From NCBI RefSeq assembly GCF_000512585.2, contig NC_089242.1, positions 3,906,001 to 3,970,000 of the forward strand: DNA of 64,000 nucleotides, read 5' to 3'. The notes beneath the pieces are model-generated. The model was not told where the DNA came from. It did not search any database and worked only from the letters and a program-made list of their open reading frames with translations. This DNA is from Kwoniella bestiolae CBS 10118. Its lineage: Eukaryota > Basidiomycota > Tremellomycetes > Tremellales > Cryptococcaceae. Position 1 is the first letter of the stretch. Each line of letters begins with the position of its first letter. A program made the position numbers and the translations under genes. Shown here one piece after another: positions 11,297 through 22,909 of this stretch.

Positions 11297-12038
11297 GTTC
11301 AGTGGTCGTAAGATGTTGAATCGAAGCTATGCTGTCTACTGTCGCTGATACTTGTTGGTATAAAGCTGTTATGTCTATTGTCGGAAGATCTGCAAGGCAA
11401 GGCGGAGCGGTTGATGATATGGCAGCAGAGGAATGTATCGTGACCTGGGGTTCGGACAGCTTATCAGGGAGGTCTCTTTAGAAAGGATTTCTGGCTTCGT
11501 CGTTACAAGTAACATCTTCGACCTCTGTCATGCTCTCCCTGATTGATCTTCGTCATTACAGAAAGGAAAGGTCCCAGGACGAGACATGAGCAAAATGTTT
11601 CCTCGCAACCTTTGGTCGATGCCAGACATCAATCACAAAAGCTAATCAAAAGATCTATGACATTCGCCCGATCAGACCGGGGCAAAGATGTCGTATCAGA
11701 TGACCCCTAGTATGATAGTCATGGACGACAAAGGGTGGAGTGAAGTCAATCAGTGGCAGTGCAGCGAATTCCAAATTCTCGATGACTGGTGACAAAAATG
11801 CGTTTTACCTTGAATCATCAAAGGTGTGAAGGAAAAAGGAGAGACAGAAAATCGCTTCTCACTTGCACTGTGACGAAATCCACACCAACTTTCACAAGGT
11901 ATAAAAGACGTTCTCGATTTGCCGCTTCCTCACATCTGATCTTCCTCATTTCAACAAAGATTTCACTTCTTCTCACTTCTTCGACGAACACCGTACCCTC
12001 AAGCCTACAAGGTATTCTAGTAACAGGTGATCAGTGTA
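11297..12038. other. Intergenic in orphan-gene block
   Basis: Divergent region between two unrecognised genes. A TATAAAAG box at 11900-11907 lies about 130 bp before the next start codon, followed by CT-rich leader sequence. No gene seen. Confidence 0.5.
11900..11907 (+). promoter_or_regulatory. TATA box
   Basis: TATAAAAG, about 130 bp upstream of the ATG at 12039 and followed by a TC-rich stretch, supporting a real transcription start for the downstream orphan gene. Confidence 0.5.
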
Positions 12039-12832
12039 ATGCCGCCGGAGCCAAGCATGCCAGAATTTTTTTCTGCTAATGAGGAATATTTCAATTATCA
12101 TAAATTGATCGCGAATGAACCAAGGCATTTCCTCAAAAGTAGTCTCCGGGATGACCTGCCTTTCGATCAGGATAAACAAGTGAGTTAGACTGATGGATGG
12201 CCTCAGAATCTACCATATATACTTCCTCCCTATGGTTATGAGTGTACAATGAGGATATACTGATCATTGTTGCTCGATTGTATCAAGCGAACTTGCGAGA
12301 GTTCAAAATGTTCGAGAAAAACCCAAATGACCCTACCCTCACTGAAGAACAAAAAACTAGGAACTCCTCCACGGCAAAGATGGGTACTTCTTCAGGTGAC
12401 ACTGCATCCGAAAGTAAAAATGATAAAGCGAGCGATTATGATCGCGAAATGGGATTCTTCAAAATAAATGCGTTGAATCACTCCAAGGGGCTCATGAACG
12501 GGGTCAGATTCAATAAACGGCACGAACCGAAATTTAACTTTCGTCAGATGAGTGAAGCCGCTTTTGAGTCGGTCATCACCACCGCGATTGATAGCTACAT
12601 TGATAAAGTTGAAAGATCCATGGGTGTGAGAGATTCGACCGTATGGGAGCTAGGAAGGAGAATTATCGGTAAACGCCCGAGTAGACCCCGCCCATCAGAA
12701 CGATTCGCGGAAGGATCGATCACCATTGTGTTTGAACAGAAGCCAGAGCGCTTCGATTGGACTCTGAAGACCTCTTCTCCATACCCGGGAGCCCCGTCGG
12801 CATTGTCCCCATCAGCACTACTTTTGATCTGA
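12039..12832 (+). CDS. Unrecognised protein, two-exon model
   Basis: The ATG at 12039 opens a clean 47-codon exon (12039-12179) ending at a GTGAGT donor. The second exon is read from 12254 to the stop at 12832 (about 239 aa total). The second exon includes FRQMSEAAFESVITTAIDSY, IDKVERSMGVRDSTVWELGR and an SITIVFEQKPERFDWTL segment. No signal peptide, membrane segment or known domain is visible. The junction is uncertain: an alternative uses a short coding piece at ~12208-12242 (NLPYILPPYGYE) and a second intron ending at the AAG near 12288. Upstream TATA at 11900. No function inferred. Confidence 0.45.
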
Positions 12833-13461
12833 GTAGACTAATTGACGGAGACGTTCCAACTGGGGCATGACGGTGCCCAAGTATGCTTGCTATCACTGGT
12901 TCAGTCTTTCAATTGGGTAAGATAATTGCAAGTATGAGGATTAATAACTAGGAGTTGGAAAGTGAAGATGTGGTGTCTACGTGATGCATAATGTATGTCG
13001 ATTACAATGATGAATCCTCACTAAAATACAGTACATCGAATTCTTCTGGCGAATACTCTTGTTGTACACGATCGACATATTGCTCTTCCTTTCGAGCGGA
13101 CGAAACGATAAATTTTGCCTTACTGTCATAATGATAATCGTGCAATACCCGCAAGTGTGCTAGTATCAGCTTTGTCTTCATGGTTATGAGGGACAGAGGT
13201 GAAAGGAAAGTATACCATGACACGATGCACGTTGGGAATTATCATACTCGACTCTCACCCTAACATCCTTCCATCGGGTCTTTCATGCACAAACAAAGGA
13301 TGGGATACAGACGGTCTCGGAATCGAGACATATAGATATATATGTTGAATGTGTCATCAAATACTCAGCTACATCGATCAAAAATTTCGCATCCCTGTCA
13401 CATCATCCCCCTTGACTACAAAAACCCCTTGGGACACTACATCTGTATCACAAAACACCCC
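12833..13461. other. Intergenic with a possible short minus-strand gene
   Basis: Only the short minus-strand frame at 13002-13181 (listed separately) has coding character here. The rest shows nothing recognisable. Confidence 0.4.
13002..13181 (-). CDS. Possible short protein (59 aa)
   Basis: ATG at 13181 (MKTKLILAHLRVLHDYHYD) to a stop at 13002, with a plausible acidic C terminus (YSPEEFDVLYFSEDSS). Amino-acid composition looks protein-like, but there is no homology I can name and no promoter evidence. It could be the last exon of something longer or chance. Confidence 0.25.
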   Translation of the reverse strand: MKTKLILAHLRVLHDYHYDSKAKFIVSSARKEEQYVDRVQQEYSPEEFDVLYFSEDSSL

Positions 13462-14382
13462 ATGGACACTCCACCTCTGGCCTTCTACGATGATTCTGCC
13501 GTGGCCTCTTCTGCAATCAGTTCACCATCCAAGAATTCGGGCACAAGTGAAAAATCGTCAAGACCTCAATCAGAATGCAGGAATTTGGTGAGTTCTTCCC
13601 TCTCCCTTGCTTCCCGCCTGGGCCTCAGTCGCAGTCGCAGTATAAAGGTCGGTCTGCGTCCCTTCATCCTATGCTAAGTATCGTGAGCTATATACCTCAC
13701 TTAGCCAAGCCTGAAATGGACAAGTCCCAGAGTCCGCTCAAAAGCTACTGCTACAACGCATCACAAGCTATGTCCGCCCGTCTGCACCAAAGAAGCAGCT
13801 AAGCGCACACGAGAATTGACAAGTCTGTGCAATTCCATCGCAGAGTCAATCCCTTCTGTCACTTCACATGCTTCGGACTCACTGATTGATCTTCGAAAGT
13901 TACCTGAAAAACAACAGTCCAAGATCGATTCAAGCCTATCTACCCTAAACAGAGATAGCAATACTGCCTCGAGCCGTGCGTTAGACTCTCAATTGGACAA
14001 AGCGCTGGAAGAGCAGAAACAAGCATATGGCCAATGCACAAAGATAAGTCAAGAGGCGAAGGAGGACCTCTTCGCAGGCGTGTATTATGAACATGTACTT
14101 CAGGGTGTAGGTTCAGCTGTAAGCGGCAAAGATTACAAGAAAAGCCAATTATGGAGGGTAGGCAACAATGACATTCGGAAAAATCTGGACAAGAGCTTGA
14201 TCTCTGGAGAATGGGGTGTGGAGTTTGATGAGGATACAATTACTGGGACACTTGTGACGTATGATATGGAGAATGAGTGGAAAGACAGAAGGGAATCGAA
14301 GATTATTTTCAATACGGATCAAAGCGTTGACATGATATTAGGGAAGAACCATGAGAAGATCCGGCTTTTGTTTCCTAGGTAG
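13462..14382 (+). CDS. Unrecognised protein, several exons, model uncertain
   Basis: The first exon 13462-13587 (MDTPPLAFYDDSAVASS) ends at GTGAGT. A possible 19-nt exon 13629-13647 and an exon starting at 13705 continue the frame. That frame meets a TAA near 13801, so another junction is needed to enter the long final frame. The final exon (about 13820-14382) is solid: LIDLRKLPEKQQSKIDSSLS, SQLDKALEEQKQAYGQC, YYEHVLQGVGSAVSGKDYKK, and a C-terminal beta-rich-looking segment WGVEFDEDTITGTLVTYD. The middle is likely helical or coiled. No known family. Lies in the orphan block between 10.7 and 17.6 kb. Confidence 0.4.
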
Positions 14383-15601
14383 TCCACATGTGTATCGAAC
14401 CTTTATATTAGTTTGCGCGATGAGGCATATCCACAGTCGACTCAATAATCGAGCCCGAGTTCCGTGTGAGGCCATTTCATGGACGAGAATACGTAGCTGG
14501 AGAGCTCATAAAGGACTTATGAAGCATCTTTGGGTCTGCTTGTAGAGCTGATCAGGGTGAAAAATTGCTGTCTCATTGTGGCACCTTCCGAGGATGCCCC
14601 TCTACTACAAGTTTATGGAGCTGGGTGGGCTTACAAAACCTATCATCTGTATACCCTATGAAGCGATACCTCATGAAAGATGGCGTTCCGCAGACAGCAT
14701 GATATTGAGTCAAAGAGGGGAATCTCTCTTCTCTTTTTTTTGGTAGGGATCAGCTTTGTGATCGCCGATTTTGAAGCGCCGCATGAGCAAAATTGAGGAG
14801 TTACACGTGGGAAGTGAAGGTCCGCCCATCGCAGCACGCGATATACGACTATCTTTTCACAGCGCGTCAATAAGCTCAAATTCACCAGAATGCTACAAGC
14901 AACAACAAGCGTTGCACAAATGAGACATCTGGCCATTCTGGCCTCATGCACGAGGCTCTCTCGAAAAATGGAGAAACAGCCCTTCGGCTGTGGCCCTGAA
15001 ACTGACATCGTAGCTTCAGACGCTGAAGCGCCGGAGATCTTTTTTGTCTCAAGCGCCGCGATGACTTAGGCTCCAACTTCCTAAGCATGCTCCAGGACCT
15101 TGTTGTAAGACAAGAGTGATATACTGGCTATACAAGTGGCCAATCTCCAAGAGTGGACTGTTATAATGACGTTGTATTGAGAAGGGAGAGAAGGATAGCA
15201 ACTTGGTGTCGTGTCTATGCGATCTGTCTCTTTCAGCCACACTTCCCCCTCACGAAGCATAATGCTACTCAATCTGCTACTTACACAAAATCCCTCATAT
15301 CACCCAGGTGACCTGTGCTTCCAAGATGCAGTGTTGCACTGGTCATAAGGAAGCACTTACACACATCAACGTGAAGCTCCCGGCCCCCCCTTTTGTCCGA
15401 TGACGTAATCACAGAGACCAATGCGAGACCTCAAAAGAGGTCAAGCTTCTGAAGCCCTCAAGTGTCTGAGGCCCTCAGGACATAACAGGTGGCCACAAGA
15501 GGGTTCAGGAGGCGAGATATACATACACCTCAGAAGTCGACCAGTGGTCCTGATTGCTCACAACAACACTTTTCAACTCTACTGGTCCTCGAACACCGGA
15601 T
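14383..15601. other. Intergenic in orphan-gene block
   Basis: About 1.2 kb. A minus-strand open frame with an ATG at 15008 (121 codons, stop at 14643) is present but has weak coding character, so it is not called. Several GCGCCG-containing segments recur near 14775, 15030 and 15053. Otherwise nothing recognised. Confidence 0.4.
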
Positions 15602-16705
15602 ATGAATTCACCAGCACTAACGAGCACTAAAGGTCCAAGCGAAGGACGCTCTTCAGCGAAATCATGGCTCTCCTCATGGAGCGATCAAGAACGTACGGAC
15701 CTTAGGAAGATCCTTCTCGAGAAGTTCGACGACTTAGGCACAAAAAGCGTTGCAGCTCACATCAAGACGTTGGGCCTGAAGTGCTCTCAGGTAGACTCTT
15801 CTACGGTGCGATCCTCTGTGGTGTCCGATGATCAGGCAGCCGATGAGATAAAAGCCCTTGAAACAGAAGCAAACGAGCACGGAAAACATGCAACTGAAGT
15901 CCAGGAACTTGTGAACAGCGCCGTCGATTCAACAGCAATTAGCCTTGGCGGAATAGAAGGCAATCACAATGAAATACTCGAGGCGATCAGGGATCTCGAC
16001 CTCAGCGCTGAAATGACCAAGGATGGCACTGTGAAAATGAAAGTAAGGTCTCCAGCAATGAGGCGGGCCTTGATAGCAGGTAAAATCTCAGTGCCCACGC
16101 TATCCGTGGGAATTGTTTCACCAACAAGCCTTTGGAGCTCCAGACAGTCTTCCAAGCTCACAAAGCTCGTATACGAGTCGGAGAAAAGCCAGATCCCTGC
16201 TAAGGCGAGAGATCTAGTCAAAGAAGCATTATCTCAGCTGACACAAGATTCAACCTCACTCAGAGCAGCCAGCAAAGAAAGATGGCTGCGAGAAAGTCGT
16301 CTGAAGAACTTGACTGTGTCGGCCCAAGATGAACGATATCAAGCACTCTTTCCACACGAAAGAGAGTATTGGAAGATCTGGGGTACCAAAGATTGGAAAC
16401 GGATGGGTGAGAGTGTACCGGAAAAGCTCTACGATGACATGAAAGAGAGACTCCACAATGCTTTACGTCACTCACGAATGCTGAACAAACTGAGAGCCAA
16501 CAGTATGGGAGAACTGGCAGTCGAAACTTATGTATGTCCCACACTCGACCCGTCTGAATCGCTTCTGGATGAAGACAGCATCTGGGTAACTGTGTCAGGT
16601 GACAACTTCTTCAACGAGCTTGAGCGTAAACCAACATACAGCCTAGGAAAGTACCGCGATTTCAACAATCGGAAGTTCGACCGGAAGAGGGAAGAAGCGG
16701 CATAA
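15602..16705 (+). CDS. Unrecognised 367-aa intronless protein
   Basis: A single uninterrupted frame from the ATG at 15602 to a TAA at 16705, long enough to be clearly coding. The N terminus is Ser-rich, followed by SWSDQERTDLRKILLEKFDD and a helical, charged middle (ALETEANEHGKHATEVQELV). A basic/aromatic stretch follows: ERYQALFPHEREYWKIWGTK, then DWKRMGESVPEKLYDDMKER. It ends in RDFNNRKFDRKREEAA. No signal peptide or membrane helix. Lack of introns contrasts with the multi-exon core genes nearby. A TATA-type element was not evident upstream. No family recognised; the helical, charged composition suggests an intracellular, possibly nucleic-acid- or protein-binding protein, but that is only a guess. 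Confidence 0.6.
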   Translation: MNSPALTSTKGPSEGRSSAKSWLSSWSDQERTDLRKILLEKFDDLGTKSVAAHIKTLGLKCSQVDSSTVRSSVVSDDQAADEIKALETEANEHGKHATEVQELVNSAVDSTAISLGGIEGNHNEILEAIRDLDLSAEMTKDGTVKMKVRSPAMRRALIAGKISVPTLSVGIVSPTSLWSSRQSSKLTKLVYESEKSQIPAKARDLVKEALSQLTQDSTSLRAASKERWLRESRLKNLTVSAQDERYQALFPHEREYWKIWGTKDWKRMGESVPEKLYDDMKERLHNALRHSRMLNKLRANSMGELAVETYVCPTLDPSESLLDEDSIWVTVSGDNFFNELERKPTYSLGKYRDFNNRKFDRKREEAA

Positions 16706-17282
16706 TTCAGCGTCTACCGCTATGACACCTTCTCGAACCAGGATGAGGCAGCGAGAGTAGGTAGATGGCAACATACATACATATTGCATTGATGTATCTG
16801 TTTTTGTCTCGGCGAAAGCTGTAGAAAGCACGTCGGGGGATATAACATGCGGTTTTCAAAACCATTCGCCCGGCTGATATGTGTAGATTCATCTGAACAA
16901 TAGGACTCGGCTTTCTCCCCACAAGAGACCAGTGCATGCGTTTCGGTGGCTCAGCATGATTCGAGTCTGTCAGACTGCGAATGTCCGTTAGAAGTCCGCA
17001 CTGATCTTCGGCATGACACTGAGACACACTGATCACAGATCAAAACACTTGACATCCGTGAGCCTCTTGGAGAGGCAGACCGCATTTCCAATTGTCGATA
17101 TCGCAGACATTACACAACAGTGGGCGAGCTCCAGACTTCCCTCGTTGCGTTTTTTCTTCCCTTTCAAGTCCTCCTTTCACAAAAAGCATCGAGAGAAACC
17201 AGGTTACAAATTGTCAATGTCAATATGGCCAGGCTCAAGACTGCCTTCGACATCGCCCCTACTATACGTCATATGCCAAAGG
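16706..17282. other. Intergenic in orphan-gene block
   Basis: No confident gene. An ATG at 17225 opens a 38-codon frame (MARLKTAFDIAPTIRHMPKD) that overlaps the next gene's start in another frame, and it may be that gene's true N-terminal piece. Confidence 0.35.
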
Positions 17283-17639
17283 ATGAGGCCCGAACGTTTA
17301 CGACGTCATATCTCACGTACCTTGGAGGAAGTCCTGGTTGAACGAGAGTCTACCGGTACTTGGCGAGAGGGCTTCGAAGGAATTACAATCGGGATTGATA
17401 TACCCGCAAAAGACCCACACGAATTGGCAGAGACACATCCCCTGGATTCGGTGCATCTCAAGTTGAGCTCCGATTCTAATGCCGGGTATTTCGCCGACTC
17501 GAAGATCACTCAGAGTGTGTCGTTACGAAAGTTGTTGCCCTCTGATAGCGATTACTGTCAGCCAGGTTGGGATTGGGACGACCAAACTTGCAGATTCATA
17601 TCACAGCGGGTCGATTACCTGATGCCTGGTAAGGATTGA
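17283..17639 (+). CDS. Unrecognised small protein (118 aa or longer)
   Basis: From the ATG at 17283 (MRPERLRRHISRTLEEVLVE) to the TGA at 17639. Good coding composition through GFEGITIGIDIPAKDPHELA and LPSDSDYCQPGWDWDDQTC. The frame is open further upstream without an in-frame ATG, and a different frame from 17225 also looks coding, so the N terminus may be spliced or frameshifted. No signal peptide or membrane helix, no family recognised. Confidence 0.4.
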   Translation: MRPERLRRHISRTLEEVLVERESTGTWREGFEGITIGIDIPAKDPHELAETHPLDSVHLKLSSDSNAGYFADSKITQSVSLRKLLPSDSDYCQPGWDWDDQTCRFISQRVDYLMPGKD

Positions 17640-18011
17640 TCGAATATCATTTCACTCTTAATCCTCAGACGACACGTAGTGAACATGTACCGATCAGTCT
17701 GTAATCTACATCTTCTCTAACTCACGCTTTGATAGTCTCACTGACCACACAATGAATTGTCATAGGGCAAACTTGTGCGATAAGCAGGGTACGAAGCCTA
17801 AGTTCCCACTTGATACTGTATCCGATTCAGCTTCTTTACTGTGTTGTGTGGAGTAAATCACCCCCTGTCGCTGAGGGATTGGCAAAATTCAATGATATCT
17901 TTAAACACGTCAATTCATACTGTATATGACATTACTGTAATTCCTACTTCATCCACAATACCTGACCGCAAACCCAATACACTCGCCTCGTTCAGCTACA
18001 ACTGTTCTCAA
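17640..18011. other. Convergent intergenic region
   Basis: Between the 3' ends of the orphan gene and the minus-strand monooxygenase. No gene seen. Confidence 0.5.
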
Positions 18012-20553
18012 TCACTTCCTCTCTCTCAGGATCCTCCGTTCGTCCCCAATGGTAGAATACTGTTCCGGACTAACTCTCACATCCATCCACCCTTTACCCC
18101 AAAACTTCCACCAAAGCGCATCAGACTTCTGTCTCCAGGGGTCCAATGACATATCGCGAAGTAATACTCGGGTGTAGGATAGGTCGTTGAATCCTGAAAA
18201 ATACGTTCCGGATGGAATACATTCCTATGTTATGTCCAGGTTGATATGTTAGCAGGTAGTTCACCGATAACATGACCGACAGACTGATTCGAGATAACTA
18301 CACTGTAATGCCTAGGAGGAAAGACACAACAGGTTCGTATGTAAAGATCAGAACGGACGCTCACATAGGGATCTATACCGGGATACCTTGCTCTTGTGAA
18401 ATTGTTATCCGCCTCTATCTCATCCTGACAATCTTTCTTGGTTTTGGGTAGTTTCAGGCAATGATCATCTTTGAATAGCGATGAGATCCACTACCAGTAT
18501 GAGTATACGGCGTATTAGTACCCAGATATTCCGTACGAAGCTAGCATCGCAAGAAAGGGGGTTCAACTCACATGAGATTCTACTTCGTACGTGATAGCAG
18601 GGACGTAGAAAGCTAACCAAAAGACAATATGATCAGCTCTCAGATACGAGAATACCCTTCCGATTCATCCTCAATCTGGTTCGGCCAAAGAACAAAGCAC
18701 TGCATTACTCACGCCTAGTAGCTCCCGTCACAGCCAGATCCCTCTCTCCAAACCTCCCCAAGGGTAAGATCCCCCTAAAAACCATCGGCAGCCTAACATC
18801 CTTATATTCGTCACTCTCAACACTCCTCCACTTCTTACGCATCTCCAATACTTTTTGCCTCGTCTCTACCTTCTTCTCATTCGAAAGACATCTGACCAAT
18901 CCAAGTCGTTTTCGGAGTTTGGAATCTATGAATTCGTATGTCCCTCCTCTGTATCCTGTTGCTGTAACTATAGCACCGCATCTTACGTTCTGAACCACCC
19001 CCTCACCGTTCGTAAAATGTACTATGCCCTTTTCGTCATCGATGGAAGTTGGCGTAGAGTTTTGTAATGCGATGATTTTGCCGGATTTGATGAGTGGTAA
19101 GCAGTCTGTGGGAGAGAGGGGGATCCCACCTGCGAAATGCGCTAGGGCGAGGTAGGGGTCGGTAGTGGGTGGTGCAAGGTCGTGTGAGGTGTATGTGTGT
19201 GCCTATATTATGTAGAGCGGTCTATCAGCATTTTTAAGCAGTTGATAGCAAGTCGGAGACTGGTTTAGGGTACGAGGGAAAGGGAGAGCATACAAGTTGA
19301 AGGATATCCGCCAACTTACCCAGCCTGATCGCATCCATCCCCAAAACGCTCTCACCAACCTAGCTCCGGGAAAAGTATAATGGTAAAACCACATCGCCCA
19401 ACTATCGTTGACTCTACTAGGTCCGAACAATATATCCAAACGACTAACGAGTTTATACCATAATTAGCTTATCAGGTAGCAGCAGAGACAGAAGTAATCA
19501 GAGAGATCTAGAGGGGAACCGCACCACTCACTTCGCACCCATCATACCGGGCGGAACGGTAGGAGCGAACCATTTAAGCGGACCTCGGAATGACCAAATC
19601 ACCTTCCTACCCCTATTGGCAAGTAGCGCAGCAGTATCCATCCCGCTCTTACCACCCCCAACAACCAGTATCGTATCCTGGTCACCCTCGATACACGGCT
19701 TATCATTGGAAGGTGAGACGGTAGCGAGTAATTTGTCCAATTCGTTAGGGAATCCCAAGGCGGATGTGTGGAAGGTGGGGATTGAGGTGGATTGGAATAC
19801 ATCTGGAGTGAAGGGTTGGCCTAGGTACTGTTTCTTGCGACTCAGTATAACTCCATGAGACCGGATTATAGGGGTGAGGTTCGCTCACACCTGTAGCTAG
19901 CACGACTCTATCAAACGACCTTTCCTCTTGCACTTCGTTGGATTTGAGCTGAGCTGTCCATCCTCGTTCTCCCTCTCCTCTGGGGTAGAGCGAAATCACC
20001 TCGGTGTTGAATCTGCGAGGGATCACAAGGCATTCAGCTAATGTGATGAGATCACATAGACATAGTGGAAAAAGCCAGACGTACAGCACCTCCGCTCGGT
20101 CCTTTATGAAATAATGATAAAAGTCTTCCAGATATCTCCTATACGTCCTGGCAGGAACTACATCGCCACGATGATTGGATGGCTTAGGCATGTCCAGCCC
20201 GCTGCATGTCACATTGTCTGTTAGTCTTTGGCCCATCCAGGGGGTCCACTCCGAGGTTTAAAGCTTAGTGTCGGATCGTCGTCAACTCACGAGAAAGTGA
20301 ATGAACCCCATGGTGAATTGGTAGTCAGATCGGGGTAAGTGTGCCTCCAACATCCTCCCACGTCTTCTTCCTGTGGTTCTATATCAGCTTACCATCTTTA
20401 CACACAGTAGTAGAAAGGATTGGAGAGGTAACTCACCTTAGCTACCATGGTGACTGTGAACCCATCTTGGATGAGTGTTCTTGCGTTGATTAAACCCGCT
20501 GGACCACATCCTATGATGAGGACTGTGAGGTTGGATTTGGTATCTGAAGACAT
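18012..20553 (-). CDS. Flavin-containing monooxygenase-like FAD/NAD(P)H enzyme
   Basis: Class B flavoprotein monooxygenase-type enzyme, expected to use FAD and NADPH to oxygenate N- or S-containing small molecules. Ten exons on the minus strand: 20553-20437, 20370-20291, 20201-20085, 20012-19889, 19827-19532, 19443-19320, 19202-18713, 18612-18572, 18490-18365, 18224-18012 (about 575 aa). The N-terminal FAD Rossmann motif is LIIGCGPAGL (residues ~12-21). VGGCWRHTYPDLTTNSP is the usual substrate/FAD-side loop, and VLATG marks the domain boundary. The second dinucleotide motif is LVVGGGKSGMD. A third conserved GAIVTATGYRGGTYEF segment sits in the C-terminal half. All junctions keep frame. Substrate unknown. 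Confidence 0.85.
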
Positions 20554-20925
20554 GTTGGGTGAATGAACATGATGAGGATGAGGGATGATGGTGGTGGTGA
20601 TGAGGAGAAGTGTAATATAAAAGAGTGTTCTGGGTAGTCTATTTCGGTGTGTCGGTGATACCACTTGCAGTCTTTTAGTGATCAGTTCCCTCTTACTCGT
20701 CATCACACCGTGCCTGATCGAAAGCACAGCATTATCTCTTCACTATGTTATGTGCCCGATATCTTACTCTTCTCTTAGCTTGTCCATACAGTATGACCTC
20801 TCCTATACATGCGATACCAAGAGATACCAGCCGATCTAATCCATTAATGCATTATACGTTCCGTCCATATCAAGCTAAAAGTACAACAACCCATGACCTC
20901 TAGCTTATCTGTTTCTATCATCATC
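20554..20925. other. Intergenic, monooxygenase promoter side
   Basis: Upstream of the minus-strand monooxygenase and downstream of the membrane-protein gene. No gene seen. Confidence 0.5.
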
Positions 20926-22436
20926 CTACTTCTCCCCCTTCTCATCTATATCCTCATACATCGACATCCTCCGCTGTACAGGCGAAGTGAATCCCGGGAA
21001 ATACTGCAGTTCATCCATAGGTGTAAAAGGCGAAGGGAGTGTATCCTCGGTCCTTGACGAGCTAGATCTGGTATTCCCAGTTCCACCAGATCCACCACTC
21101 CCATCAGATCTGTTCTGATACTGACCATTCTTCTGGAAATCCACAGCCCTAACTCCGAAGGGTGTCGACCCCTGATATCCCTCAACATGATAATCCAATG
21201 CCGTCTGAGCCATATTCATCGGTAACTTGTCTCTCCCATCCTCATCTCCCTCTTTCTCATCCGTATTATCCAATATAGTCTGTGGGGTGGGCGGCGCAGT
21301 AGGTGTTCGTGAGTTAATAGTAAATACGATAGACAGAGCATAGAGCTCAGTAATACTTTCGAGTAAGATCCAGAAAACATTATTCTTTGTCCGATGTGCC
21401 GCTGGAGAGGCAAGGAAGATAATACACATGGTAGCTCCCACAAGGTGAGTTAGGAGGACCGTCTCCATTGTGAGCGCTATCATCTTCTTGACGAGATGTC
21501 GGGTGGAGTAGAACGTGCTGTTCCGTCGGGCTTGGCGGAAACGGAAGATGAGGAGGAGGGTGATACAGCCGTCTGTGAATGCTGAGAGGCCCATCCATGT
21601 TATGGCGACTGCTTGAGAGGGGATGCCGATGTTTCGTGAGGCGAATGATTCGGGAGTGACGAAGGGGTCGTCGGACCATATGTGCGCGGTTATTGCTAGG
21701 CTAAATCATGGGGAACAATATCAGCTTTGGATATTTTGGTACTTCACGGTATCACAGTAACGGGAAGGTAGGAGTGAAGTGAGATCGAGATGGGTCGACT
21801 TCACTCACGCAACACCACAGATAAACGTTATAGTAGCCAATATGGACGTCGCCCAGATCATCCAAGGTTTCTTTCCAGTCAACAACCAGGCTCGTCTACC
21901 GAAATACAGCTGGGCGGTGAAAGCCATGAGTGGGATCTGTAACACGACAATCCAAGATACACGTTAGCTCATCTTTCAACTCCCACTATATGCCATGAGT
22001 ATCTGGTAAATATAGATCGGAGAGATCGTGAAGACGAAAGAAGGTGAACTCACCAGCCCATCCTGGAAACTGAGGGGCCACCAGAACGTCCCCCACACCT
22101 TTCTATCCTCAATCCCATGAACGTAGTACTGATGGCTCGACAGCAAAATAATAATAATTTGTAATGTGCTCAGAAGGTATATCCAGCATACTAACAATCT
22201 GAGCTTGAGCGTATCTCTATGGCGCGAGAAATAACGAATGACTTGGGAAGTGTGGACGCCGTAGAGTGCGAGCTGGGCGTAGAGGGAGTTAGCTTCGAAG
22301 TGAGGGGATTTGTATACCAAAGGAAGCTTATAAGAGATGATAGGGTAAGAGATATACTCACTGCTAGATAGGATCCCAACAAGTACCCCGTGGGCATAAC
22401 AGGATAGGGGTTGTTACTGCTATTTATCTCTTCCAT
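20926..22436 (-). CDS. Seven-helix basidiomycete membrane protein (DUF6534-like)
   Basis: Integral membrane protein of a family widespread in basidiomycetes with no assigned function. Four exons: 22436-22362, 22326-22054, 21936-21809, 21700-20926 (about 416 aa). Hydrophobic segments include TGYLLGSYLA, LVCWIYLLSTLQIIIILLS, MIWATSILATITFICGVA, WMGLSAFTDGCITLLLIF, ETVLLTHLVGATMCIIFLAS and ITELYALSIVFTINSR. The FTDG..LLL followed by a basic loop and ..LVKKMIALTMET is the pattern of the DUF6534 C-terminal helices. The tail after ~residue 290 is cytosolic-looking, Ser/Gly/Thr-rich, a likely phosphorylation region. The first intron is only 35 nt (22361-22327), chosen because it preserves frame; a longer alternative with a GTATAT donor also exists. 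Confidence 0.75.
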
Positions 22437-22884
22437 CTTGTTTGGGTATGTGTCATATCATGACCACGGTTGCTGGTTTGTTTGAGGTGGTATTGAATTG
22501 GTGTGAGGTATGTCTATTCAGCGATATCAACGACACTGAATTGTATGGTGAATGAATGGATAAATTATGATAATTGCAAGATATGAATTCCAAGGAATGT
22601 CTCAAACATCATATATAAAACAACTATTTTTACATCACCAATAATGTTCGTTCACATACCTTTGAGATTAAATGAAAGAGGCGTTATGTGAAGAAGCTTC
22701 GTACTTCTCTCTACCACGCCATGGCAAAAGAATAACGAGAGAACTCGCGTGTCGGCTCTGTCCAAGTATGGAATGGATCATACTCGTAATGATTTGTACG
22801 CTTGTGTTTCGGGAATCACAGCGGTTGATATTCCGCAAGAGGTAAAAAAAGAAAATTAACCAGACGACGATCCGAGTGCCTAGC

Positions 22885-22909
22885 AAAGGAAAAGGAAAAG
22901 GAAAAGGAC
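22885..22909. repeat. GGAAA/AAAGG tandem repeat
   Basis: Four-fold purine-rich direct repeat (AAAGG A-spaced units) in noncoding sequence. Confidence 0.85.

Noticed and set aside
14643..15008. 121-codon minus-strand frame with ATG at 15008
   Set aside because: One hydrophobic stretch is present, but composition is Cys/Arg/Leu-heavy and irregular, without support from neighbours.
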